Shown: positions 39,035-51,616, counted from the first letter of the stretch. The stretch: DNA of 64,000 nucleotides from Populus alba (GCF_005239225.2 NC_133301.1:13392318-13456317); one strand, 5' to 3'. The notes: a model not told the origin generated them from the sequence alone. Numbers and translations are program-made.

Positions 39035-42000
39035 CTGCGATGAAGCTCTCTGGAAATCTTTTTTCGTTAGCACTTTTCCATAGCTAAAAATGGCGAGAGA
39101 TAAATACTGCAACTGTCTACGTAGCTCTGCGAAGTTTTTGAACTCCTCGAAGGTAATTCGTATGTCTCTTATCTGTGGTTCATTGCTTACTTCATCTACC
39201 CGATCGAGTAGCTTGCTAATGTGTCTAATGTCAGCTGATGCAACCAAGGACAAGGCAAAATCTTTAGCTGATATAATTCCAGCCGTAAAATCTGTAAAAT
39301 TCAACAGATTCAGTTCTTGTGAATTGTATACGAGTACAATGAGACAATGATCATGAACAGAATCAAGAATTGATGATTCATCAGAGCACAATAAGACTGC
39401 GAAAGGAAACTTATCCGCTATCGAATCAATATTATGACATTCCTGACATTTCCCAACAAAAATCCTGTTAATTTGAAATCCTTCGTGGGAGATTACAACA
39501 GAAACTGTAATAAAAAGTTGGAAATATAAACACAGATTACAACAGAAACTGCAATAACAAGTTAGAAATATAAACACATACTTCATCATCCAAGTCCCTC
39601 AAAAATTGGACAAATCTTTCATGTTGTAGACAGGTCCTGCCATCTTTGCCAAAGAAGTATTCTAAGAGGCCACCATTCTACACAGGCTCCGCTACTTTCA
39701 ACCCAAATCTCCTTCCATCTCTGTGGCCTGCCCCTTGCCTGTTTTGAGCTCTCATTAAACCCATCACTTTCTTAAATTCTTCTGTCAATTTGTCTGTTAT
39801 AGACACGCGAACATTTAAATAAGCACAAATAAAAAATAAGAGAATCAAGAAGCAAATTGGACTATAAGTATCAATGAACTTCAAAATTATCAAACAACCA
39901 ATTCAACCCAATAGCTTAAACTTTTACGTAAAGTCTCAGGATATGGTTTATATTATTTTCTAACATACCTCCTCAAGTGAAAGCTTTTTAGGCTTGAAAC
40001 TTGCGCAGACTTACATTACCTTGTGCTTAATTTTTTGTCAAATAAATAGAAATGGTAAGATTCAAACTCGTGATTACTTGGTCATTAAAACTCTGATACC
40101 ATGTCAAATAACCAATTCAACCCAATAACTTAAACTTTTAGATAAGGTTTCATGATATAATTTATATTATTGTCTAATAAAAATTGTTTTGATATTCTGC
40201 AGAAGCTGAACTATGAAAAATGTGGACTGTGTATCCAGAAGAAAGCAAGTAAATGAAAATTTTTCTTCAAGAGAAAGGCAGTTCATATTTCTACTGAACT
40301 AGATGTCTTTACTGTGAGTAGCTTCTTGGTCTGGTCATCTGCAACTGCAAATAGATCTTGAAACTACAAGCAACTCACTCATTATTGTAGAGGTCAAACA
40401 TCTTAAATGCAACAGAAAAACTTGATTCAGGAACGCTGAGCAGGGTGACAAAGAAGATGTACCTAAACGTTGAACATGGAAAGGACCAAGTAAGAACACA
40501 AGTTTCTGTAACAGAATATGTGATGCAACATGATTGATGTTGAAGAGATTCATAAGGCCATCTCTAATGCGATTACTATTACTCTGAAAAAGAAATAAGC
40601 CCATCACTGTTAGTATCAAAAAGCATGGAAAATCTTGAAGGTGCACAATGCAATTCTCCAGGGACTGTTTCCCCTCTCAGAAATCCCTCTCTATGCGATT
40701 CGACTCTGATGGAGGAAATACAGGAACAACTGCTCGCATCAAGTCTGCTGGTGTTCACCATCAGGCGTTTTAAAAGATGCGAAGTACTCAAAAACCTGAA
40801 AGGAAAATAAATGAAACATTACACAAAAAAAAAGATGCATAACATATAACTAGTACTCATAGGTGTGATAATGGATTCCAAACCCAGGAAGATAAAAAAT
40901 AAAAGAATATCGGGGAAACAAAATGAAAAGTGGACTTAGTGTACCGGAAGATCAATCCTATTAAAACTAGAAGGAGTTGGAAGATAGTGGGTAGTTGACA
41001 GCTGACTTTCATGCCACTTCTGAGTTTTCGGGTGCTCTTGTTGAAGGACAGCAAGGTTGTCTTGATGCACATTTTTAATACAAACCCCTAACAATATTTG
41101 AATCTTTGGTTCCATTTGTGGATGAATTAGCCTTTCGTAAGTCATTTAAAGGTTTCAAGCTTCCCCGATCAGACAATCTGGTAAAACATAAATGTCTTAA
41201 AAATGGTTTTGAAGTAGTCCATTGCTCTGCATTGGAAAGCCTAGTTAGCTTCCACTGCCGGAGAGGCAGGATTGAGATCTAATGTCCAAGACATGCTTGA
41301 ATTGACCTTGCCAATACCAGGCTTAGCCGTAGGGTTGCCAATTAATAAAAGTGCATACTTGGAATCATAGTGAATAGGTAAATCAGAAAAGAAGAAAGCT
41401 TTGTTTCAACAGACAGAAAACCAAATAACAACTCAAGTTCATTATTTGATTTCTCATTGCTTAAAGTTAGACATGTTGCTGCAATGAATTGAGTCTTCAA
41501 TAATGTGTGTGATTGAATGCTGGCATAAATACAAAGAAAATATTTCCATTCCTGAAAGATTTGCGTACCTTCTCTGGAGGGCTTTGCAACCTGATGCGCT
41601 TTTCATAATTAAAGAGAACTCTTCTCCTGTATGAATCTGGAACAATCGACAAAAATGATACAAAGGAGTACCCAATACCAGGTATTGAAAAAGTCTGTAT
41701 GATCTGTTCATATGCTGGCAAAAAAACTATTGTAGAAAAAGAATCTGGTATATAATGCATGACTCAATTCAGAAACCGAAATTGTATGTGAAGAAAAAAA
41801 TTACAGAGGTACCTCCAAGGAGGAACCTTTTCTTTTTCTTGTGTGGAAGAAGATCATCACTTGACACCCATGCTGCATCGTCTGCACTGTCGGCGAAGGA
41901 AACAAACGAACACTTATCAACCAAGGAAGGATACCGGTAGCTAAAGCTCAAGCTGGAGCCAACAATCACAACTCCTGAAGCGACTGATCATAATAAAAAT

Positions 42001-42194
42001 TTCAGCAATGCATCTCCACTCTTACGGTCACCGTTAATGGACCCACCAAAGGATGATCTTGACAAAGAAGCTGCCACTGGTAATGGATTAGACCCTTCTG
42101 ATTGTTTGAGCAATGCTCTTGTACTGGTCCGTTGATTGGCAAGCACTCGACGGGCCAACTCTAAGGATTTCCTCAGGAATTCCCAAGAAAACAT
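39035..42194 (-). pseudogene. MICU-type calcium uptake protein, copy B, disabled and lacking its last exon
   Basis: Exon equivalents are 41813-42194, 41569-41636, 40583-40795, 40379-40462, 39582-39793 and 39035-39291. The equivalent of copy A exon 7 (third EF-hand and C-terminus) is deleted. A 27-base phrase containing aactagatgttggttagtca is duplicated near 38981-39034 at that site. Lesions: TGA at 41988-41990 in exon 1 (AGA in copy A), about 10 bases lost in exon 3 after the FKTPDGE region plus a further 1-base loss near 40693, 2 bases lost at the start of exon 5, TAG at 39678-39680 (GAG in copy A), and an internal deletion at the 5' end of exon 6. EF-hand DTNSDGLISFSE is still readable. 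The nonsense changes differ from those in copy A. Confidence 0.9.
39888..40179 (-). mobile_element. Complete TRIM (terminal-repeat retrotransposon in miniature), 292 bp
   Basis: Two 78-bp terminal repeats (39888-39965 and 40102-40179) share accaattcaacccaata and tttatattatt. They flank about 136 bases of non-coding DNA. Next to the right LTR, 40091-40101 is CTCTGATACCA, the reverse complement of TGGTATCAGAG, the plant initiator-Met tRNA primer-binding site, so the element lies on the minus strand. A purine-rich tract (GAGGAGG on the minus strand) adjoins the left LTR. Target duplications AAAAT at 39883-39887 and 40180-40184 match the single empty site at 19718-19722 in copy A. It lies in MICU intron 4. 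Confidence 0.93.
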
Positions 42195-43027
42195 AGTAGT
42201 AAAAAATTTATTTCTCTGTTCTTACAACAGATAAAGCTGAAAAGGGTTTCTGAATTAAGAAATAGATAAATGTAGAGAAAGATGGAAATGGAATTTTAGC
42301 GGCATCAAGAATGTTATTGTTGACCGAGAAAGATGGAGGTAGTTTCTTATGATCAGACAGCTAAGCCCGCCCTTTAGTTTTTCCTTGGTAGCTGCTAACT
42401 CGTGTCAAGTGTACAGTGAACGACGAAATAATTAATAATCAGTACAAAACCTGAACTGGAAAGTTTCTACTCAATAAAAATCATGAATTGTCTTGTGAGA
42501 TTTTTGACAAAACCTGAACCAACTACAATAAGAATCAAAAGACAAACAAGAACCCTAACCACACTTTATTTTCGGAATAAAGTTCCTCTGCCAATATCTA
42601 CATCACATATATAAATATGACCCATGCTTTGAGTTTTTTTCTCCAGGGATGGAAACCAATTTGGTTAATATTTCATATATTTACAAGAATATTACCGATG
42701 AGTTTCTAGCATGGGATTTGAATTCAAAAACCTATTTTGCAAGAATATTATTTAGCTACAAATCGACTGGCAAAAAAAATATTAATTTTATCTGAGGTTT
42801 ATTAACTATAGAATTTTGTAAGTTATATCATAAACCCGCGTCTTTCATAATAGTATATAAAAATTGAATTTTTCCTATAACCAACTTTTCCCCCCCTAAA
42901 AATCAACTGGTAAAAAAAGGAATTGTTGATTGCTATGAACAATTGAGGCCCCCCATCGTCCATTAATTTTTTTTTTTAACTCAAAATTTAATTTTGAAGA
43001 CATTAATTATGATCACTTGTCACAAAA
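42195..43027. other. 5' flank of MICU copy B and spacer
   Basis: No gene is seen. It is homologous to 22061-22510 joined directly to 24694-25110 of copy A, and contains the solo-LTR empty site at 42614-42618. Confidence 0.6.
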
Positions 43028-43625
43028 TCTATAATACCCTAAACCTTAAAAAACTATCACTTGCCAAACCCTAACTTTAACCCTTAAAATACTCAACCCC
43101 TAAAAAAACTCTTAATCCCTAAACCTTAACCCTTGAAATACCTTGAATTCTATCCTACCACTAAAAAAACCCCTAAAAAAACTCTTAATCCCTGAACCTT
43201 AACCCTTAAAATACCTTGAATTCTATCCTACCACTAAAAAATCCTAAACCACCACGATACCCTAAATCTTAAAACCCTAAACCCTAAAACATTCTAGAAC
43301 CTATATCCTAAAAAAATTCTAAACTATAAATTCTAAAAACTTTTACCCTACTAACCCTTAAAACACCCTAAAACTTAAAGTATAACCCTTAAAATACCCT
43401 AAACTATAAACGATTAAAACCCTTAAACCTACAATACCCTAAACCCTAAAAACATAACCCCTAAAAAAAAATTCTAAACCCTAAATATACTAAGCTCTAA
43501 ACTCTAGCATCTGAACCTTAAACCCCTAGAAACAGTTAAACTTTTTACCCCTTAAAAAACCTTAAACCTTAAAAACTACCTTTAAAATACATTAAACCCT
43601 AAACTCTAACCTCTAACCTCTAACA
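43028..43625. repeat. Degenerate interstitial telomere-like CCCTAAA block
   Basis: Many variants of the plant telomere unit CCCTAAA occur (ccctaaacc, cccttaaaat, cctaaaaccc). An approximate longer repeat containing cttaatccctaaaccttaaccc appears near 43111 and 43189. Only the first 60-70 bases are shared with copy A. Confidence 0.75.
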
Positions 43626-43659
43626 TATTTGATCATTGCACAAAATATAATTTAGTTTT

Positions 43660-43825
43660 AGTTTAGTATTTTGTGGTGCCAAGAGTTTTTAAAAGTATTT
43701 TTTATTGAAAATATATTAAAATAATATTTTTTAGTTATTTTTTATATTAGCACTTCAAAATCATTGAAAAAAAAACAAATTAATATTTTTTAAAAAAAAA
43801 ACTTTTGAAAAACATTTAAAAACAG
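43660..43825. repeat. AT-rich dispersed repeat fragment
   Basis: It contains gaaaatatattaaaataata and atattagcacttcaaaatca, related to the copies at 31.2 and 32.5 kb. It lies inside the segment absent from copy A. Confidence 0.5.
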
Positions 43826-44704
43826 AAATTACCAAACTTTCAAATATTATCTTAATATACAGATATTCATCATTCAAATCAAAATAACCACGTAACACTC
43901 CAGAATATAAATGTAACTAGAAAGTTTTAGTAAATGCCTTAGATATTCATTCCAATGAAACCTATACACCCATTCGATAGTAAAATTTAATTTTATCTCA
44001 TCATATTAAAAAGCATATATTAACACTTAATACATTAATCAACACTGCAATTAAGTTTTCAAAAAAAAAAACACTTGATAGAGAGCCTACTTATATCAAT
44101 ATTAAGCCTCATCTTAAGAAGCAAATCACACAAACTCGTAACTATGACTTTTCATATTTTTAAAACTATGAAAATATTTATTGGATGTATAACATTTATT
44201 TTGTTGATTAATTATAACTCTAGATATAGAGAACTAGTCAACTCTCATGATATCTCACCAGTATGACCCTTCATATTTTTTTCATAAAAGAAACCATATT
44301 GTAATTTTATTAGCTGTAACACTAAAGTCAACATAGCACTGCATATATATTCAAGCAAATACTCAATAAAAGTTCAATGCATAATTGTTGTCTTTTCCAT
44401 GCCCTGAGTCTTGGTATACTATTTTCTCTTTAACGCATCAAAAGTTTAACAAATCTCTAATTCAAAGAAAGGTGCAACTATATACCTAGTAGAGAAATTA
44501 GTCTTGAAAGAATAATAAAAAACAAATAATTTGCTTCATTGCAACTTTACTTGATAGTAAGGTAAGAAAAAAATAGAACATTATTTGCAGGATGGCACAG
44601 AGTGTTTGAATATATATTAACACCAATTATAAAGACTGGTTTATTGATCAATCACGACTTGAAATGTAAACACTAAACAAAATATACACTAAGCCAATAC
44701 CGTT
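43826..44704. other. 3' flank of RLP copy B
   Basis: Nearly identical to 25175-26029 of copy A. No gene is seen. Confidence 0.55.
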
Positions 44705-47700
44705 TTAGACACAAGGCTGAAATCGTCTGAACCTGGCTGGCACTGATAAATTGTCCACAAGAAAGTAATAGCAATTATTGATGCTCTCCCCAATAAAGTA
44801 AAACCATGCTTGTCGCCATTGCGGGTTTATGTAGAGAACTGCACCTATTGCCAACAGGACCATGATGTATGCCACTGAAAATGTCACATAGAAAGCCTCC
44901 ATATCAATAACGCCATTTTCTTCTTTTTTATGAGTCTGAGACCTTGGCAGTGGTGATGGCGGTATTCCTCCAGTACAATTTTTGGCGAGTGGTGGTCCAC
45001 AAAGCAACGGATTTCCCTCATAGCAAGACTCGTTGAATGTTGAGAATTGTGCAACCATCTCTGGCACTTTGCCAGATAAGTTATTGTGGGCTACACTGAA
45101 AGCAGATAGGGAGTATAAGTCGATAAGCTGGGGAGGAATTTTCCCACTCAAGTTGTTGTAGGAAAGATCCAGAGTTTCAATTTCCTTCAGGTTTGAAAAT
45201 GTAGGTGGTATGGGACCTGTTAAACTGTTATGGGATAGATTCAACAACTCAATGTTGCTGAGGTTTCCAAGCTCAAAAGGAATCTCTCCTGTCAAATTGT
45301 TGCAGGAGAGATCGATACCAGAGATCAAATTGAGGATGATTCCCTTGAATAAATACGATATACTCTTTGTTGTAATCTCAACAGATTTATTAACAGAAGG
45401 ATCTTCCAAGGGCATAGGAGCAAATGCTGAAGGCATAGTAGAAGGACCTGGAGCATTGTCATGTTCCCTATACCTCTCGCTTTTAGGATGTAGGCATGGA
45501 AGAATATGACCACACAGATTATTATGAGAAAGATCAATCAATCTTAATTTCTTTAGTTCGCACAGCTTTCTTGGGATTTCAGCTTCTAGATTATTATAAC
45601 CTAAAAGAAGAAAGTTCAACTCTAACAAAAAACCAATTGACTCGGGAATGCCACCTTTAAAAGAATTATGGCTAAGATCTAATCTCTCCAGCGACAAACA
45701 ACCATCAAGCGCACCAATTAGTGATCCTTCTAGTTTATTTTTAGATAAATAAACTTCTGTCATCGTCCTTGAAGAACAAAAGCTGGATGGTAGACTTCCA
45801 GAAAAATTGTTCTCTGAAAGGTCTAAATATTCAAGAGATGACATATACCCTATCCATCTCGGTATCTTACCAGATAAATTGTTGAAACTAACATCCAATG
45901 CTTGCAATGCAGAACAATTAGATAAGCTATTCGGAAGAATCCCGGTTAACTGATTCCCTCTTAATATCAGCTCGGTCAAGTATGTTAAGTTGAAATTTTT
46001 CCAGAAAAGCTGGCCTTTCAAATAATTATTTGAAAGCATGAGAACACCTAATGATAAACAGTTTTCCACCAACTGCTCGGGTATGTTGCCTGACAAGCCA
46101 TTGTTGGACAAATCTAAGACTTCCAAGAGGCTCATATTGCTGATCGAAGAGGGAATGCTACCATCAAAATCATTTCTGGACAGGTTCAAAAACACTAACC
46201 TCGGGAAACATGCTCCAATTTCGGTGGGAATTTGATTATGGATGTGATTTCTCGAGATATCCAAACGTGACAGCCTCACAAGGGAATGATTTGCTAATTG
46301 GAAAGATCCTGAAAGAGAATTGTTGACCAAATAAAGCTCTTCAAGTTTTGTGTTGTTTTGTAACAACCAGCTTGGAAATTCTCCTGTCATTTTGATGTGT
46401 GAGAGATCAACAAATTGAAGGTCATGTTGATAGTACAGGGATTTCGGAAATGTCCCGCCGGATCCGGTACATTCCAAAGAAAGCCACTGTAACTGGAACC
46501 TTGGAATCAAATTGTGTACCAGCTCTGTTAACTCGTATATCTCATTATGGTTACCAGTCAAATGCTTGAGTTTTGAAAGGTTAAAAAATGGGCCAAGTGA
46601 GATTGGGATTTGAAAGTGATTGTGTGAAAGTCTTAGAGCTTGAATAGACGTGAGACTTCCAATGGGACTCAAGGATATATTCCCCGTGAAGTGGTTAGAA
46701 GAGATATCTAAAGCTTGAAGGTTTGTCAAATTCGAGAAACACGAAGGCAAAGAACCAGTGAGATTATTATAGCTGATATCTAGTTCCTGGAGATGCTTTA
46801 ACTCACAAAGGCCTGCAAATTATCCATGTTAAAAGAAATTTAGCATATAATAATGTAATGGAAACTATAGGATCGTACATAGGGCAAGCAATATAGGATT
46901 AATGAAGGCTCTTCTTATATGCGAGGACTAGGAAACAATTACTAAACTAGTTATATGGCTCTGCATTGAGGTAGTAAGATAATGTGGTTGTTTAATTATT
47001 CACATGTAATCAATTTCTTAATGATTTGATTATATTTGAAATTGGTTTTAAGAGATTTTTTATTGGTGCTTAGTATCAAATTTTAAATTTTTCTTATTAA
47101 TTTGAAATTGGTTTTAAGAGATTTTTCCCTAAAACTAAAATAAAAAAAAAAGTAATAAAATTATATGTATAATTTTCTTGATGCATTTAGAATGAAATTC
47201 TTATTACTCTGAAGAGATGCTATTGTATCAATTGATTTTGTAATTTTATTAAGAAAGAAAAACATAATTAACAAAATGATAAAGTTTCAAAAATTACATA
47301 ATCCTAATCCTATATTATCATAAACTTTTAAACAACTTGGAGGACTTATTAATAAAGATTGAACTAGTGTTAGAGATGATTTTCTTCATTTTATTATTTT
47401 TACATTTTATCTAAAAATATCTAATATAAATTTTAAATAATTCAATTGGTTTATGTGATAACATAAACTAAATTCAAACTATTTATTTAAAACCTCTTCT
47501 CATATTTTTCTCTTTTTTTCAACTTTGGCATGAATATTTTATTTTTTTTTTCTACTTTTTGTATATACATAGGGCTAAAGAAACCTAGTTTACATGTTAA
47601 ATCTTTTATTTGATTGGTTTAATGGTAAGAGATATCCTCAAACTAGTTTGAACGTCGATTACAGTTAAATTCTCTGCATATAATTTTATATGCATGTCCC

Positions 47701-49312
47701 CACACCCTCACATTGGCTTGTGCATTCATAAAAATTTAATACAAAATATGGTTTTAGGTTTAAATATATTGACTATTAAACAATTCATGTCTTTCCCATT
47801 GAATACACTTAGAATTGCATCCCTTTCTCATATATATATAGCTATTTGTCTTATATTTCACTGCGAGTCGTATATTTTTTAAAAAGAAAACTGGATATGC
47901 AAGCTATTTTAATGTGTTTTTTTACATCAAAAATTCAAAATGTAAATCAAAACGCTTATTCAAGTATCTAATTAAATAAATCGATAATCATCCATGTAAA
48001 TAAATGAAAAAAATTGTTACCAATAGCTACAAGAAAAACTTGAAAAATTAAAAGTTAGATGTAGATCAAGATATTTAATCTCATAAAATAAAATATTTAC
48101 CTAGTTGTATTTACTGAATTTATTTATTAAAATCAATTAAAAAAATAATAGAAATAAAAACACATAAGAAACAAATTGATTAAAATAAAAATAAAAATAT
48201 TTTTTTAAAATAATATAGAACGATAAAATTGAAAAAGAAAATAAGCAAGAAAAAAGAATATTGAACCGTATTAACTTTAAAACTTTTGACCTGGTCATTA
48301 GTTTGGAAGCATTATAAATGAAAAAGTCACGAAGCTCGATCCTAGAGAAATCAGAAGCTAAAGGAAGAAATTGAGAAAAAAATCAATTACAAAAAAGAAT
48401 CAAAATAAAAAAAAATTGTAATTAAAAGAATGAGGGTGAAAATCAAAATAAAAAATAGTTTAAAGGGCAACCAAAAATTTTCAATTGGAGTATTAAATTG
48501 AAAAGAAAAATAACTTTCACAAATGAAAATAATGAGGGTCAAATTGAAAAAAATAAAATAACATAAACCTTGATTGAAATTGAAAACTAATAAAATTTTA
48601 ACAAGAAAACTAAGGAAAAAATTGCTATAAATTTTCTTATATACATGTTTAGTTCTTCTAATAGCTTGACAAAAATGCTACGAGTCCAAGATTAACTTAA
48701 TTTATTCCTATCGTTTGAGTAAATTTGAGTTTAAGAAAATAAGTTATTCATATTAATAAAGCAAAAAAATAGAGTAAAAGATTATTATAATTGATAAAGA
48801 ATTTGTTTTTAGAAAAGGCAAGCATGCTATTCTAGAAAACAAAACATGTAAAGGATGATTACGAGATAATCATGTAATTCCTTGCTTCTTTTATAATTAA
48901 TTAAATTAGGTGTTTTATATAAAAGCACAACAAAACCAAATAAATTTTAGAAGTACTATTAAAAATACATATCCTTATTATTCTAATAATAAAGTACTAA
49001 TAAATATTTTAGAAAATAGATGATAGTTGTGGAAGTGTGTTGCTAGAAGTAATTATTAAAAGGGACTTTAATTACTTTCATTTATAATATCGGTATTGAT
49101 TATTTAATTCCAATTAACTTGGTAGTTTCGAGACTATATTCTACAATTACAAACAAAAAATAAAATAAAATCATCTAATCACCTATAAAAAAAAAACTAG
49201 TAATATATATATAAAGGAATATATGGAGGCATGTAACCTTTCGTGTCTATTGGTCCGTTGTAGCCTAAATTAAGACTTTTTAATTTGTTAAGCTTGGGGG
49301 GTCCTTCATAAC
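44705..49312 (-). CDS. LRR receptor-like protein, copy B, 3' part (5' exons beyond a retrotransposon)
   Basis: The large last exon 44705-46812 is fully open (681 codons from the same internal point as copy A). It encodes the same LRR series, island, four LRRs, membrane helix and FQPCV tail, with scattered substitutions. A small exon 49238-49312 (75 bp, phase preserved) holds [20 protein letters not shown] and then rejoins the conserved IDTK end, an in-frame internal deletion relative to its 156-bp relatives. Equivalents of copy A exons at 31.8-34.1 kb are absent. Homology ends at the LTR at 50028, which falls in the intron between the fifth and sixth exons. The 5' exons may lie past the right end of the window. 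With a same-strand element in that intron, normal splicing is doubtful. It is probably a disrupted gene whose reading frame has not yet decayed. Confidence 0.8.
46813..49237. other. Large intron of RLP copy B
   Basis: Non-coding, aligned to the 28138-30802 intron of copy A with small tandem duplications (near 47040-47125) and deletions. Confidence 0.6.
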
Positions 49313-49549
49313 CTGCATAATATTTATAGCAAGCGGTTAGTGATTAATTTTTTAAAAAAATTAATTACATTTCAAATCCTAAATATTCATTTGTCTTCAA
49401 AAAATTTAATTAAGAAAGAAGTCTTTGATTTGAAAACCAACTACATGATTATCAATCATTTCAAAATTGTTAATTATATGAAGTGTAGTTGTAAATTGAA
49501 AAAAAAAATCAATCTAAATAATTATTCATCACATGTATAACTTAGGGCT

Positions 49550-49700
49550 TGTTTGAGAGTTTGTATAATAAAGATTGCGTTTCAAAGTATTTTTTATTTG
49601 AAAACGTATTAAAATATTTTTTTTATTTTTAAAAAATTATTTTTAAAACAAAAAAATTCAAAAAACAACAAAATAGCAATTCAACAATAACAACAAACAA
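49550..49700. repeat. AT-rich dispersed repeat, copy B equivalent
   Basis: It starts gggcttgtttgagagtttg and ends near caattcaacaataacaac. It is the counterpart of 31130-31275. Confidence 0.55.
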
Positions 49701-50382
49701 ACCGAAATCTAAAGTAGTAGTGTGATGTAGCTTGATTTAAATAGAGGTACATAGAGGTTTGGTATAATTAATATATTATTCACACTTTGGCATAGCTATT
49801 TAATTAATTAATAAAATAGAGAATGTGCTTTTATGATGGATCACCTTACAGAGTATTATTTATTTAAATAGTTTTTTTATTTTTTGGTTTTTATTTTTTT
49901 ATTTTAATATTTGGTATGTAAAAATTGAAATTCATGATATTTTTTTTTATCTAGCAAAGAGAGATATGTTTTCCTAGGTCACATAGACAAAAAACAATAA
50001 TCATGATTGGTCTTTTTTTATGGTAGGTGTCGATACACGACGTCGGGCGACGGCTCCGCTCATTTTTGTTTATTTAACAAAAAGATTTTTTTTTTTATTT
50101 TTATTGGGGAAATGAAAATTTTATTGGAGTCGCCATCTAGTAATTTGAGGGAACTAGAAATCCCAAATTAGACACTGGTCCAGAGATTCAGGTACTGGGT
50201 TAGTTATGACTAAGGGAAGGTAGACACCACCCTTAAAACATCCTTTCAAAAGAAAGGTTACCCTTACTCGTGTGTTTTTATATTTGATTCGAATGCTATT
50301 ATATTTTGAGCTTATTTGCAATTTTTATTTTTTTATAAAATAGTTAACGTCGGTCCCTAAAAATAGGAGACACGTTAAAAAT

Positions 50383-50776
50383 GACATCAGTCCCTAAAAA
50401 TAGGAGACTCGTCTAAAATATTGACACTTAACCCTAAAAAGGAGATTTACGTCTTAGTTACCAAGAGAAAATAATGGACATAACCCTTATTTGGTATAAA
50501 TCCTTGACATCGGTCCTTTTCTGTAAAAAGAGACGTGTCGACCAAAACAAAAAATATTCGTAGGAGACGCGTTAAAAATGACATCAGTTCCTAGAAATAG
50601 GAAACTTGTCTAAAATATTGACGTTTAACCCTAAAAAGGAGAATTACGTCGGAGTTACCAAAAAAAAATATGGACATAATCCATATTTGATATTTAAACT
50701 TTTGACATCGGTCCTTTTATGAAAAAGAGACATGTCGACGAACAGTATTTGTTTATAAAATAAAAGTTATTTTTAT
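50383..50776. repeat. 197-bp tandem duplication inside the LTR
   Basis: gacatcag at 50383 recurs at 50580, and the following text (taggagact / taggaaact, taaaatattgac, aaccctaaaaaggag) repeats with scattered changes. It lies downstream of the LTR TATA box on the element strand. Confidence 0.8.
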
Positions 50777-51157
50777 ATCGTTGAGAAATGGGTATAACCA
50801 TATTTGAGATTTTGGCTTTGGACCCACGAACGATAACATGATAGGATGGGTGTTAGATCCGCGTTATTTTTCCTTTTATATTTATTTTTGTTTTATTTTT
50901 ATTTTTATTTTGTTAAAGTGTGATATTGTACAATAAACATGCTACATTCAGCAGCACAACGATTGAGACATGCTAGAAATTTTAGGACTCGGAAAAGCAG
51001 CAGTTATTTGTTCTCCCATATTACAAAATTACGGTACAGTTTTGTGTGCAAAGTAACATGACATCAATGCCTACTGCAAGAACTCCCTTGGTTTTGTTTT
51101 ATTATTTTTTTTATTTTTTATTATTATAACACACACACACACAAAAATATATATATA

Positions 51158-51190
51158 ATTCACGTCCTGCATGAACAGTAGGACGTGAAT
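51158..51190. repeat. Inverted repeat in the LTR leader
   Basis: ATTCACGTCC (51158-51167) pairs with GGACGTGAAT (51181-51190) around a 13-base loop. It is the positional counterpart of the 30-bp palindrome in the solo LTR. Confidence 0.8.
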
Positions 51191-51608
51191 TATATTTCAC
51201 GTCTACTGTTCATGCAATAGGAAAGGAAGAAGAAGAAGAAGAAAGAAAAAGAAAGAAGGGAGGCTCACCTGGCTGAAGGGGTCGTGGCTGCTAGGATGAG
51301 GTGGTTCGGCTGGTGGTTGAAACGATGGAGTTGGAGGAGGAGACGTTGACAGCAGAGGAAGAAAGAAGAAGAAGAAAATCTGCAGCGGGGAGAAGGAGGA
51401 GAGGAGAGAGAAAGTCACAGTGGCTGCTCCGCCAGTGGAGAGGATCTGAGTTGATGGAAATTATGGGGGTAAAGCCGGTGATGGTGGTGGTGGTGCTGAA
51501 GAAGAGGCGGAGAGAGAAGGAAAAAGTTGCAGAAATCGGCAGAAAAACAGGTTTTTTGGCTGACTTTGGACCCGATTTTCTCTTTTTTCAGGCCATGAAA
51601 TCCACCTC

Positions 51609-51616
51609 TATTTATA
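51609..51616 (-). promoter_or_regulatory. TATA box of the gypsy LTR
   Basis: On the minus strand CCGCCTATAAATAGAGG, close to the context of the solo-LTR TATA box. Confidence 0.65.

Larger units (their letters stand above)
38665..50027. repeat. Tandem segmental duplication, copy B (MICU + RLP), truncated by a retrotransposon
   Basis: It is homologous to copy A from 18160. It lacks both solo LTRs of copy A and carries a TRIM and a telomere-like block instead. Homology stops at 50027, exactly at the LTR boundary of the large element. Confidence 0.92.
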
